Source: Longivirga sp036510975 (lineage in GTDB: Bacteria; Actinomycetota; Actinomycetes; S36-B12; CAIYMF01). Taken from it: 64,000 nt of DNA. How positions within the stretch are numbered: position 1 is the first letter of the stretch; each line of letters begins with the position of its first letter. Shown here piece after piece: positions 8,352 through 16,853 of the stretch. Both the position numbers and the translations under genes were made by a program. The stretch is taken from NCBI GenBank assembly GCA_036510975.1, contig DATCCY010000072.1, positions 34,809 through 98,808 of the forward strand. Direction: 5' to 3'. The notes beneath the pieces are model-generated. The model made no database searches, was not told where the DNA came from, and was given only the letters and a program-made list of their open reading frames with translations.

Positions 8352-10091
8352 GTGGTCGACACGTCCAAGCTGAGTGCTGACGAGCAGATGCTCGCCGAGC
8401 TCGGCTACAAGCAGGAACTGAGCCGCAGCTGGTCGGGGTTCTCGAACTTCGCCATCTCGTTCTCGATCATCTCGATCCTCGCCGGCTGCTTCACGACGTT
8501 CTACTTCGGGTGGGACTTCGGCGGCCCGGTCGTCATCTCCCTGGGATGGCCGGTCATCTCGGTCTTCATCCTCCTCATCGGCTTCTGCATGTCGGAGCTG
8601 GTCTCGGCCTACCCGACCTCGGGCGGCATCTACTGGTGGGCCAGCAAGCTCGGCAGCGTCAAGGCCGGCTACTACACCGGCTGGCTCAACCTGGTCGGCC
8701 TCGTCGCGATCGTCGCGTCCGTGGCCTACGCCGCGGCCCAGTTCCTCGACCTCACCCTCGCGCACTTCAGCAACAGCTGGGCGGAGGGCTGGCCGTCGAA
8801 GGAGAACTTCGGACCGGGCACGACCGGCGCCATCCAGCGTGACTTCTACATCTTCGTGCTCATCCTGGTGCTGGCGACCCTGGTGAACATCTTCTCCAGC
8901 CACCTGTTGTCGATCTTCAACAACATCTCCGTCTGGTGGCACGTGGCCGGTGCTGCGATCGTCGTCATCATCCTGTGGTTCTTCCTCAAGGACGGTGCCA
9001 CGCACTGGAATGCCAGTGATGTCTTCAGCTATCGGGTCAACAACACCGGCGGCCTGTTCGGCGGGGCCACGAGCGGCGCCGGCTTCTGGTTCTACGTCAT
9101 CCCGCTCGGCTTCCTGCTCACGCAGTACACGATCACGGGTTACGACGCCTCCGCCCACCTCTCCGAGGAGACGCAGGGTGCAGCCAACAGTGCCGCCAAG
9201 GGAATCTGGCAGTCCATCTTCTACTCCGCCATCGGTGGCTGGATCCTGCTCCTGTCGTTCCTGTTCGCCGTCCAGAAGCCCGAGGACGTCACGGCTGGGT
9301 TCGGCTACGTCAACATCATCTTCGACCAGGCGCTCGAGCCGCACGTCGCCGGGTTCGTGCTCCTGATCGCCACGGTCGGCCAGCTCTTCTGCACCACGGC
9401 CTGCCTCACCTCGGCCTCACGCATGCTCTTCGCGTTCAGCCGTGACGGCGCGGTGCCGGGCGCCTCGCGCTGGGCCAAGCTCAACAGCTCCAAGACGCCG
9501 CGCAACGCCGTGATCGCGGTCGCGGCGACCGGGTTCATCCTCACCATCCCGGCGCTGTTCCCGGTCAACGTCGGCTCGGCGGACACGCCGGTCTACAGCG
9601 CGACGGCGTTCTACGCCGTCGTCTCCATCGGCGTCCTCGGCCTCTACCTCGCCTTCGCCATCCCGATCTTCTACCGGTGGCGGATCGGCGAGCGGTTCCA
9701 GCAGGGCTCGTGGAATCTCGGGTCCAAGTGGAAGTGGATGGCGCCCCTGGCGATCGCCGAGATCCTCATCACGTCCGTGTACTTCATCCTGCCCAACGCC
9801 GCCGGGGGCACCCCGGGCTTCATGCGTGGGCTGCTCGACGGCCCGAGCACCGACGACGTGCCGTTCGACTGGCGCTACGTGAACTACGCACCGATCGTCA
9901 TGGCCGCGATCTTCATCGCACTGTGGATCGGCTGGCACGTCTCGGCCAAGAAGTGGTTCACCGGGCCGAAGCACACCATCGAGCTCCCCGCCGGCGTGTC
10001 CTCCGCCGACGAGATCGCGGCCGAGCACCACCACGACGGGTTCCTCACCGGCGAGCACCAGCAGCACCACCCGGAGGACCAGCAGCAGTGA
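8352..10091 (+). CDS. APC-superfamily permease (amino acid/choline transporter type)
   Basis: This 579-residue integral membrane protein has about 12 hydrophobic segments. It carries TGYDASAHLSEET, a hallmark of the amino acid/choline transporter family that includes yeast choline and bacterial amine permeases. A hydrophilic His-rich tail closes the protein (HHHDGF, then repeated Gln/His). The GTG at 8352 was chosen because AGGAGG ends 5 nt before it; upstream codons read as non-coding. The regulator gene follows after 49 nt. It probably imports the amine that feeds this locus. Confidence 0.88.
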   Translation: MVDTSKLSADEQMLAELGYKQELSRSWSGFSNFAISFSIISILAGCFTTFYFGWDFGGPVVISLGWPVISVFILLIGFCMSELVSAYPTSGGIYWWASKLGSVKAGYYTGWLNLVGLVAIVASVAYAAAQFLDLTLAHFSNSWAEGWPSKENFGPGTTGAIQRDFYIFVLILVLATLVNIFSSHLLSIFNNISVWWHVAGAAIVVIILWFFLKDGATHWNASDVFSYRVNNTGGLFGGATSGAGFWFYVIPLGFLLTQYTITGYDASAHLSEETQGAANSAAKGIWQSIFYSAIGGWILLLSFLFAVQKPEDVTAGFGYVNIIFDQALEPHVAGFVLLIATVGQLFCTTACLTSASRMLFAFSRDGAVPGASRWAKLNSSKTPRNAVIAVAATGFILTIPALFPVNVGSADTPVYSATAFYAVVSIGVLGLYLAFAIPIFYRWRIGERFQQGSWNLGSKWKWMAPLAIAEILITSVYFILPNAAGGTPGFMRGLLDGPSTDDVPFDWRYVNYAPIVMAAIFIALWIGWHVSAKKWFTGPKHTIELPAGVSSADEIAAEHHHDGFLTGEHQQHHPEDQQQ

Positions 10092-10140
10092 GCCGCTAGG
10101 TCGACCGACGCACGACGCGACGAGGGGGGAGGCGGCAGCC

Positions 10141-10938
10141 GTGGCACGTGGCCTGCCGACCTCCCCCTTCGTCGTCGTTCGAGGGGCAGCCGAGCCGGCC
10201 CACGTCCAGATCGCCACCTGGCTGCGCCTCGGCATCGCGCGCGGCGAGCTCGCCCCCGGTGACCGCCTCCCGGGGGAGCGCGAGGTGGCTGACAAGCTCG
10301 GCGTGAGCCGCATGACCCTGCGCCAGGCCCTCGCCGAGCTCGAGGCGTCCGGGGACCTCGTCCGCGTCGCAGGTCGGGCCGGTGGTGCCTTCGTCGCGGA
10401 ACCGCGGGTCGAGGTCGATCTCACCCACCTCTCCGGACTCACCGACCAGCTGCACCGCGCGGGCCGCCGTGCCGGTGCGCGCGTGCTGTCCGCGAGACGC
10501 GTCGTTCCGGCGGCCGACATCGCCCTCGCGCTCGGGCTCGAAGGGCGCGCCCAGGCCGTCGAGGTCGTGCGGGTGCGCCTGGCCAACCAGCTCCCGGTAG
10601 CGCTCGAGACGTCGTGGTTCCCCGCGCGTCTCGTCCCCGGCATGCTCGACCACAAGCTCTCCGGCTCGTTGTACGCCGTGCTCCGCAAGCGCTACGGGCA
10701 CGAGCCCGCCACCGCCGTGGAACGCCTCTCGCCCGTGAGCGCCGACGCGCGGCTGGCCGAGCACCTCGACGTCCCGCTCGGCTGCCCGCTGCTGCGGGTA
10801 GAGCGGGTGGCGCGCGACGCATCGGGCACCGTCGTGGAGTTCGCGCGCGACGTGTTCCGCAGCGATCGCGTCGACTTCGTCGTACGGCGCAGTCCGGGCG
10901 AGCCCGTCACCCTTCGCGCCCTCACCGACCCGTCCTAG
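10141..10938 (+). CDS. GntR-family transcriptional regulator, HutC/UTRA type
   Basis: This 265-residue regulator has an N-terminal winged helix (about residues 15-85) with GDRLPGEREVADKLGVSRMT. A UTRA-type effector domain (about 100-255) includes AVEVVRVRLANQLPVALE and PLLRVERVARD. HutC-type members sense small metabolites and bind short palindromes. The window holds two GTCTAGAC sites that match the subfamily consensus, one upstream of the ligase/phosphotransferase pair and one upstream of the FAD oxidoreductase gene. An SD (GGGGGAGG) precedes the GTG start. Regulation of the amine locus is inferred from these sites. Confidence 0.88.
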   Translation: MARGLPTSPFVVVRGAAEPAHVQIATWLRLGIARGELAPGDRLPGEREVADKLGVSRMTLRQALAELEASGDLVRVAGRAGGAFVAEPRVEVDLTHLSGLTDQLHRAGRRAGARVLSARRVVPAADIALALGLEGRAQAVEVVRVRLANQLPVALETSWFPARLVPGMLDHKLSGSLYAVLRKRYGHEPATAVERLSPVSADARLAEHLDVPLGCPLLRVERVARDASGTVVEFARDVFRSDRVDFVVRRSPGEPVTLRALTDPS

Positions 10939-10959
10939 GTCGGATGCCACCGGCGAGAG

Positions 10960-13458
10960 TCAGGCGCGGACGCGCTCGCTGCGCGGGTCGTAGAGGGGGT
11001 CCTTCGTGACGGTCGCACCGACCCACTCGCCGAAGACCCCCACCTCGAGCCGGGTGCCCGGCACGGCGTGGGCGACGGGCAGGTAGACGAACGCGATGGA
11101 CACGCCGAGGGTGTAGCCGAGCCCGCCGCTGGTCACCCGGCTCACGACCGGGCCCGCGGTGCCGTCGTCCTGGACCACGCGCACCGGCTCGTTGCCCAGG
11201 GCCACCTGCGACCGGTCGTCGAGGACGAGGCACGCGAGACTCTGCGCCACGCCGGCCTCCTTCTGCGCGGCGAGGGCATCCCGGCCGAGGAACCCGCCGG
11301 GCTTGTCGAGGCGGACGCAGAATCCGAGGCCGGCCTCGTACGGCGTGTGGGCGGGATCGATGTCCGCGCCCCAGACGCGGTATCCCTTCTCGAGACGCAG
11401 CGAGTCGATAGCGCGGTAGCCACCCGCGACCATGCCGTGCGCGGCGCCCGCCTCCCACAGCGCGCGCCACAGTGCGGCGCCGTACTCGGTCGGGCAGTAC
11501 ACCTCCCACCCGAGCTCGCCCACGAAGGTCACGCGCACCATCCGTACCGGAACGTCGCCGACCGTGGTCTCGCGCATCGCGAGGAACGGGAAGGCGTCGT
11601 TGCCGAGGTCCTGCGGTGTCAGCGGCGCGAGGATGTCGCGTGCGCGGGGACCCCAGAGCCCGAAGCAGGCCCATGCACCGGTGACGTCGGCGATGCGGAC
11701 GTCGGCGTCGAGCGCCCGGGCCTGCGTGCGCAACCAGGACGCGTCGTGGTTCGCGAACGCCGTCCCGGTGACGACGAGGAACAGCGCGCTGTCGAGCTGG
11801 GTCACGGTGAAGTCGCACTCGATGCCGCCGCGGGCGTTGAGCGCCTGCGTGTAGGTCACCGAGCCCGTGCCGCGGGCGACGTCGTTGTCGCACACCCACT
11901 GCATGAGCCGCGCGGCGTCCGGACCGCTGACCTCGATCTTGGCGAACGACGACTCGTCGAAGATCGCCGCCGACTCCCGGGTCGCGCGGTGCTCGGCCAC
12001 GACCGCCGGCGCCCAGTGCCGGCCCGCCCACCCGCGCGCACGCCAGCCCTCATCGTCCACGTCGCTGTTCGACTCGTAGTGGTTGACCCGCTCCCAGCCC
12101 GACTTCTCGCCGAACGAGGCGCCGTGCCCGGTGTGCCACGAGTACGCCGGTGAGGTGCGCAGCGGCCGCCCCGCCTGCCGCTCGTGCGCGGGGTAGCGGA
12201 TGTCGTAGTAGCTCTCGTAGTTCTCCACCGTGCGCGCGAGGGTGTACGACGGAGACCGGTAGGAGACGCCGAACCGGCGGACGTCCATGTGCCACAGGTC
12301 CATCGGCGGTGCGCCGTCGAGCACCCACTCGGCCATCACCTTGCCGATGCCGCCAGCGCCGGCGATGCCGTGCGCGCAGTAGCCGGCCGCGACGAAGAAG
12401 CCCGCGACGTCGGTCGGCCCGAGGCAGAACTCGTTGTCCGGGGTGAACCCCTCCGGCCCGTTGATGAACGTGCGGATGCCCACGTCGGCGATCGAGGGCA
12501 CCCGGATCGCGGCGTTCTCGCTGATCTCGGCGAAGCGGTCGAGGTCGGGCTGCAGCAGGCGCCCGTTGAAGTCCGCGGGGATCCGGTCGTACGTCGACGA
12601 CGACGCCGTCCACGGCAGCGACTGGCGCTCGTAGCCGCCCATGACGAGGCCGTCGACCTCCTGGCGGTAGTAGACGAGGTTGTCCGGGTCGCGCAGCGAC
12701 GGCAGCGGGGTCTCGCGGTGCTCGAACATCGCCTCGGTCACGACGTACTGGTGGGACATCGGGACGATCGGGACGCGTACGCCGACCATCCGCGCGATCT
12801 CCGCGGCGAACATGCCACCGCAGTCGACGACGAGCTCGCACTCGACGTCGCCCTTGTCCGTACGCACGCGCGTCACGCGGCGGCGCAGACCCTCCCCCTC
12901 GGTGTCGATGCCCAGGACGCGGGTGTGCGGGTGGATCCGCACGCCCATCGCGCGGGCACCCGCCGCCAGCGAGTAGGTCAGCTGCGACGGGTCGACCTGC
13001 CCGTCGGTGGGCAGGAAGCAGGCACCCACGACGCCGTCGGTCGCCATGAGCGGGAAGAGCTCCTGCGCCTCGGCCGCCGAGATGAGCGCCATCTCCAGCC
13101 CGCTCGAGGCGGCCCAGCCGTCCTGTCGACGGATCTCCTCCCATCGCTCCTGCGTCGATGCGAGCCGGATGCTGCCGCACTCGACCCAGCCCGGCGGGTT
13201 CTGGCCCTGCTGCAGCGAGCGGTAGAGCTCGACGGAGTACCGGTTCATCGCCGTGAGCGTCGGGTCCGAGCGCAGCTGTCCCACGAGCCCCGCCGAGTGG
13301 AACGTCGACCCGCTCGTCAGCTCGTCGCGGTCGACGAGGACGACGTCGCGCTCGCCGGCGAGGGCGAGGTGGTAGGCCACGGACGTGCCACCCACACCCC
13401 CGCCGACCACGACGACGCGGGCACGGGACGGGAGGGCGCGGGACACCGGCTCGGTCAC
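10960..13458 (-). CDS. FAD-dependent oxidoreductase with aminomethyltransferase domain (dimethylglycine oxidase/sarcosine dehydrogenase-like)
   Basis: This 832-residue two-part enzyme starts with a DAO flavin domain (about 1-390, GGGVGGTSVAYHLA). FHSAGLVG supplies His54 at the position where family members bind FAD covalently. The second half is a GcvT aminomethyltransferase domain (about 430-825) that would pass a one-carbon unit to tetrahydrofolate. Family members demethylate dimethylglycine or sarcosine, intermediates of choline/betaine breakdown. GTG at 13458 lies 6 nt after TACCGT, so the transcript may be leaderless. A HutC-type palindrome stands just upstream of the promoter. Confidence 0.9.
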   Translation of the reverse strand: MTEPVSRALPSRARVVVVGGGVGGTSVAYHLALAGERDVVLVDRDELTSGSTFHSAGLVGQLRSDPTLTAMNRYSVELYRSLQQGQNPPGWVECGSIRLASTQERWEEIRRQDGWAASSGLEMALISAAEAQELFPLMATDGVVGACFLPTDGQVDPSQLTYSLAAGARAMGVRIHPHTRVLGIDTEGEGLRRRVTRVRTDKGDVECELVVDCGGMFAAEIARMVGVRVPIVPMSHQYVVTEAMFEHRETPLPSLRDPDNLVYYRQEVDGLVMGGYERQSLPWTASSSTYDRIPADFNGRLLQPDLDRFAEISENAAIRVPSIADVGIRTFINGPEGFTPDNEFCLGPTDVAGFFVAAGYCAHGIAGAGGIGKVMAEWVLDGAPPMDLWHMDVRRFGVSYRSPSYTLARTVENYESYYDIRYPAHERQAGRPLRTSPAYSWHTGHGASFGEKSGWERVNHYESNSDVDDEGWRARGWAGRHWAPAVVAEHRATRESAAIFDESSFAKIEVSGPDAARLMQWVCDNDVARGTGSVTYTQALNARGGIECDFTVTQLDSALFLVVTGTAFANHDASWLRTQARALDADVRIADVTGAWACFGLWGPRARDILAPLTPQDLGNDAFPFLAMRETTVGDVPVRMVRVTFVGELGWEVYCPTEYGAALWRALWEAGAAHGMVAGGYRAIDSLRLEKGYRVWGADIDPAHTPYEAGLGFCVRLDKPGGFLGRDALAAQKEAGVAQSLACLVLDDRSQVALGNEPVRVVQDDGTAGPVVSRVTSGGLGYTLGVSIAFVYLPVAHAVPGTRLEVGVFGEWVGATVTKDPLYDPRSERVRA

Positions 13459-13464
13459 GCGGAC

Positions 13465-13470
13465 ACGGTA
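13465..13470 (-). promoter_or_regulatory. -10 box of the FAD/GcvT oxidoreductase gene
   Basis: On the minus strand TACCGT ends 6 nt before the GTG start and no SD is present. This is the spacing expected for a leaderless transcript beginning at or near the start codon. Confidence 0.5.
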
Positions 13471-13500
13471 TCGGTGGATACCCCGATCGGCATCCAGAAC

Positions 13501-13510
13501 GGTCTAGACC
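13501..13510. promoter_or_regulatory. Probable HutC/GntR operator, copy 2
   Basis: GGTCTAGACC is a perfect palindrome identical to the core of the 7133-7148 site. It lies 43 nt upstream of the oxidoreductase start and about 8 nt beyond the expected -35 position. The placement would let the regulator at 10141 act on this promoter. Confidence 0.62.
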
Positions 13511-13531
13511 ATTACCGGGAGGCGCAGCAGG

Positions 13532-14473
13532 TCACCGGGTCGCGCCGCTGCGCAGCAGGTCGCGCCACGCGTCGGACACCAGCAGGGGCTGCTCGATCTG
13601 CGACACGTGACCGGCGTGCGGGAGCACCAGGACCCGGACGTCCGGGAACACCTTGGTGTGGGCGTGGATCGGGTCCACGAGCTTGTCGGCCCGACCGTAG
13701 ACGAGCAGCGTCGGGCAGGTGATCCCCTCGGCCAGCCGCCACGGGCGCTCGTCGCTGCGGTCGAGGTAGGTCCCGAGCAGGCCACGCAGGGACTGGACGA
13801 ACGCATCGCCGACGTAGGGCAGGGCGTCGCGACGGCGCACCTCCTGCACCGCCTCGTTCATCCGGTCCAGCGGGACCGACGCCGGGTCGGCGAAGCATAT
13901 GTCGACGGTGGCCTGGGCCCGCGTGGCCGCGTCGAGGGTGAGGTAGCGCCGCATGAGCGTGGTGCCGAGGCCCGGGGCGGCGATCACCGGCAGGTGCACG
14001 TTGGAGCGGCGTAGACCGACCTTCGGCAGGGCGGGGCTCACGAGCGTCAGGGTGCGGACCAGGTGCGGGTGGCGCGCGGCGAGCTGGACCGCGATCGCAC
14101 CGCCCATCGAGTTGCCGAACAGGTGCACGGGTCGTCCGTCGAACCGCGCCGCCACGAGGTCGGCGAGCGACGCCGCCGACCGGCGCGGGGTGAAGTCGCC
14201 GTCGCGCGGCGGCGGCGACCAGCCGAAGCCGGGCAGGTCGACCGCGACGCCGTCGACCCGGTCGCGCAGCAGCGCCATCAGGTCGGTCCAGTTGGTCGCG
14301 TTGCCACCCAGGCCGTGGACGAACAGGGCGGGCTCCGCGGTGGCGGGGTCGAGCGGCGCGGCCTCGCGGATCGAGAGCGTGCCGTTCGGGACCAGGACGT
14401 CCGCACGCGGCCACGGCGAGGGCAGGGCCGCGAGGAGCTCGTCGGTGGTGCGCGGGATCGGGTCGGCGCCCAT
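13532..14473 (-). CDS. Alpha/beta hydrolase
   Basis: This 313-residue alpha/beta hydrolase has the oxyanion region FVHGLGGNATNW, the nucleophile elbow GNSMGG, an acid residue around YGRADKLVDP and a late PHAGHVSQ histidine. It would act on an ester or C-C bond in the cytoplasm; the substrate is not predictable. The ATG at 14473 overlaps the stop of the upstream gene as ATGA, so it is probably translated together with the unknown protein at 14473-15369. Confidence 0.87.
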   Translation of the reverse strand: MGADPIPRTTDELLAALPSPWPRADVLVPNGTLSIREAAPLDPATAEPALFVHGLGGNATNWTDLMALLRDRVDGVAVDLPGFGWSPPPRDGDFTPRRSAASLADLVAARFDGRPVHLFGNSMGGAIAVQLAARHPHLVRTLTLVSPALPKVGLRRSNVHLPVIAAPGLGTTLMRRYLTLDAATRAQATVDICFADPASVPLDRMNEAVQEVRRRDALPYVGDAFVQSLRGLLGTYLDRSDERPWRLAEGITCPTLLVYGRADKLVDPIHAHTKVFPDVRVLVLPHAGHVSQIEQPLLVSDAWRDLLRSGATR

Positions 14474-15369
14474 CAGACGTCGAGGTGCGGGGCGAGGCGT
14501 CGGTTCACAGCGTCGAGGGTGGCACGGATCACCGCTTGGCGCGGGTCGTCCCGGACCTCCGAGGCGCCGGTCAACCGCTCGCTGCCGTCGACGGTGGCCC
14601 ACAGCACCTGGACGACGGCCACCATCCCGTCTCCCATCGGCGTCACGGTGACCGCCTCGACGTCGACCCGGTGGTCGGGACCGAGCACGTCCGCGAGCGC
14701 GGCGAGCGTGGCCGCGGCCACGATCCGGTGCACGGAGGCCGGCGACGACGGGCCGTCCACCGAACCCGAGTGCTCGTGATCGCCGCGACGCAGCGTGACC
14801 GTGGCACGCATCCCGAGCCCGTCGGCCGTGAGGGTCAGGCGGGTGATGCCCAGTCGCGGATCGACGTCCTCGTCCTCGAGCTCGACCGGGGTGGCGCCCT
14901 CGGCGGCGGGGGCCGGTCCGGAGCCTGCGGGGTGGCGGGCTGCCGAGGCGAGCACCTCGGGGTGGAAGCGCGGCCCCGGCCCCCTGTCCTCGTCGAGGCT
15001 CGCGAGCAGAGCGTCCAGCTCCGCGCCGAGCTCGAGCACGCCGTCGTAGTTCTCCTCCACCACGTGCAGCCGGGGCGAGGGCAGGGTGGGCGCATCCGGC
15101 GGGGTGGGAGCCTCCGTCGGGGCGAGGACGACGACCTCGAGGCGGCCGGGGTCGAGCCCCACGCCGAACTGCAGCCGCAGGATCCGGTGGACGGCGCGCG
15201 CCACGACGACCTCGTCGCCGTCCGGCGTCAGCGAGAGCCGGAGCACGCCGGGGCCGCCGTCCGCGTCCGGGACGACCACCGCGTGCGCCACCCCGGGGAC
15301 GACGCCGAGCGCCGCCTCGACCTGCGCTGAGTCGGGCGGCGTCGCGAGGGGGGGGCATTCGCTGGCCAC
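14473..15369 (-). CDS. Conserved-looking hypothetical protein
   Basis: About 298 residues from a GTG at 15369. An N-terminal alpha/beta section (VEAALGVVPGVAHAVVVPDADGG is its shape, about residues 15-90) precedes a linker rich in Pro/Glu/Asp. A C-terminal section (about 175-298) has repeated strands such as RLTLTADGLGMRATVTLRRG and a long helix ASVHRIVAAATLAALADVL. There is no signal peptide, membrane segment or catalytic motif I can name. It is coupled by ATGA overlap to the alpha/beta hydrolase downstream, the only functional hint. Confidence 0.7.
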   Translation of the reverse strand: MASECPPLATPPDSAQVEAALGVVPGVAHAVVVPDADGGPGVLRLSLTPDGDEVVVARAVHRILRLQFGVGLDPGRLEVVVLAPTEAPTPPDAPTLPSPRLHVVEENYDGVLELGAELDALLASLDEDRGPGPRFHPEVLASAARHPAGSGPAPAAEGATPVELEDEDVDPRLGITRLTLTADGLGMRATVTLRRGDHEHSGSVDGPSSPASVHRIVAAATLAALADVLGPDHRVDVEAVTVTPMGDGMVAVVQVLWATVDGSERLTGASEVRDDPRQAVIRATLDAVNRRLAPHLDV

Positions 15370-15493
15370 GCGTCCACGGTACGAGCCACCGCGCGACGAT
15401 GCCCAGTGAGCCGTGACGGTGTGCGACAGGTGTCCGTCCTGCGGTGCGGCGTAGCGTGGAGGTGTCCCGAAGGCGACGATCCGAGGGGGCACC

Positions 15494-15715
15494 ATGAACG
15501 CGATCGAGCACGTACCGGTCCAGGGTGACGTCCCGTCACCCACCGAGCTCAGCCCGGAGGACGCCCCGGACCTCGTGTCCTCCCCCGCCGTCGAGGACGA
15601 TGCCGTCGACCCGCTCGACGCCCCGGTGGAGCTGGCCTGGGAGAGCGACCAGGCCGACGCCCTCGACCAGATCCGCGAGGTCGGCTTCGACGACAGCCAC
15701 GACCACGAGGCCTGA
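15494..15715 (+). CDS. Small acidic hypothetical protein
   Basis: A 73-residue protein with a strong SD (GAGGGGG) 5 nt before the ATG. It is highly acidic (many Asp/Glu, few basic residues) and has no hydrophobic segment. The C-terminal part, LAWESDQADALDQIREVGFDD, looks helical, while the N-terminal half is Pro/Ser/Glu-rich and probably disordered. It is followed by a TetR gene with its own promoter. I do not recognise the family. Confidence 0.6.
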   Translation: MNAIEHVPVQGDVPSPTELSPEDAPDLVSSPAVEDDAVDPLDAPVELAWESDQADALDQIREVGFDDSHDHEA

Positions 15716-15732
15716 GGAGCGCGCTCCCCGGA

Positions 15733-15749
15733 TTACCGCCGGGTAAGGT
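15733..15749 (+). promoter_or_regulatory. Operator-like dyad and -10 box in front of the TetR gene
   Basis: TTACC-GCCG-GGTAA (15733-15746) is a perfect 5-bp dyad overlapping TAAGGT (15744-15749), which lies 6 nt before the TetR ATG. A leaderless promoter with autoregulation by the encoded TetR protein is a reasonable reading. Confidence 0.5.
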
Positions 15750-15755
15750 GCGCGC

Positions 15756-16394
15756 ATGTCTGTCGTGTCCGAGGCGGGCCGCAACGCGGCGCGCGGCCAG
15801 CGCCTCCCGCGCCGGGAGCGCCGAGCCCAGCTGCTCGACGCCGCCCGCGAGGTGTTCGTCGCCCAGGGCTACCACGCGGCGGCGATGGACGACATCGCCG
15901 AGGCCGCCGGGGTCAGCAAGCCGGTGCTCTACCAGCACTTCCCCGGCAAGCTCGACCTCTACCTCGCGCTGCTCGACTCCTCCTCGGACGCCCTCGTCGC
16001 CGCGGTCGAGGCCGCCCTCGCGGAGACCAGCGACAACAAGCTCCGCGTCCAGGCCACCGTGCAGGCCTACTTCGACTTCGTCGACGACCCCGGTGGCGCG
16101 TTCCGGCTGATCTTCGAGTCCGACCTCACCAACGAGGTCGCCGTGCGCGAGCGGGTCGACCGCACCAACGACGCGTGCGCCCGGCTCGTCAGCCGGGTAA
16201 TCGCCGAGGACACCGGGCTCACCGAGGGCGAGGCCATGCTGCTCGCCGCCGGCCTCACCGGGCAGGCCCAGACCGCCGCGCGGCACTGGCTGCGCGAGGG
16301 AAGCTCCATCCCCAAGGCGGACGCCGCCCGCCTGGTCAGCACGCTGAGCTGGCGCGGTATCTCGCGCATCCCGCTCTCGCACCCCCCGGCCTGA
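15756..16394 (+). CDS. TetR-family transcriptional regulator
   Basis: This 212-residue TetR regulator has an N-terminal helix-turn-helix (about residues 20-70: RRAQLLDAAREVFVAQGYH, then DDIAEAAGVSKPVLYQHF). A C-terminal ligand/dimer domain is about 85-200. With the following DUF3107 gene and the ferritin-like and DEAD-helicase genes it forms an order I recall from M. tuberculosis Rv3208-Rv3211. There is no SD; TAAGGT lies 6 nt before the ATG and overlaps a dyad that may be its own operator. Confidence 0.92.
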   Translation: MSVVSEAGRNAARGQRLPRRERRAQLLDAAREVFVAQGYHAAAMDDIAEAAGVSKPVLYQHFPGKLDLYLALLDSSSDALVAAVEAALAETSDNKLRVQATVQAYFDFVDDPGGAFRLIFESDLTNEVAVRERVDRTNDACARLVSRVIAEDTGLTEGEAMLLAAGLTGQAQTAARHWLREGSSIPKADAARLVSTLSWRGISRIPLSHPPA

Positions 16395-16522
16395 GCGGCT
16401 ACGCCGAGGGCGTACCTGCGTGTCCCGGGGAAGCAGCGCGGGACCGTGGCGGTTAGGTTGAGCCAGCAAGGTCGGCACGCAACGAGAGCGGCGACGCCCA
16501 GCGGCGTCAGGGAAGGATCGGC

Positions 16523-16753
16523 GTGGAGGTCAAGATCGGTGTGCAGCAGGCGGCCCGTGAGGTCGTGCTCGAGAGCGCACAGACCCCCGACGAGGTCGTG
16601 GCCCTCGTGTCCTCCGCCATCAAGGACGGCACGCCCCTGACCCTCGGCGACGACAAGGGCCGCACGGTCGTCGTCCCGGGCGACAAGATCGCCTACGTCG
16701 AGGTCGGCGCAGGCGAACGCGGCCGCCTCGGCTTCAGCCAGCCCTCGTCCTGA
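16523..16753 (+). CDS. DUF3107 family small protein (TB9.4-like)
   Basis: This 76-residue protein (VEVKIGVQQAAREVVLESA..., ending RLGFSQPSS) matches the actinobacterial DUF3107 family and its position after a TetR gene. It has no membrane segment and would be a compact alpha/beta cytoplasmic protein. The GTG start follows AAGGAT. The 128-nt gap upstream holds a GACGCC-CAGC-GGCGTC hairpin (16494-16509). The function of the family is not established. Confidence 0.85.
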   Translation: MEVKIGVQQAAREVVLESAQTPDEVVALVSSAIKDGTPLTLGDDKGRTVVVPGDKIAYVEVGAGERGRLGFSQPSS

Positions 16754-16853
16754 CCCAGCCCCCCACCTGACGCTGCCCACCTGCTGACCCGGCCCCGGCC
16801 GGTCCGCGCAGCCGCGCCCCGGGCTGACCCCGGCTCGTCCGCCGGCCGGATCC

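Noticed and set aside
7176..9344. A 722-codon minus-strand open frame over the phosphotransferase and permease genes
   Set aside because: It is rich in Arg/Asp/Val with no domain, and lies antisense to two clear genes with recognisable motifs; it is a high-GC shadow frame.
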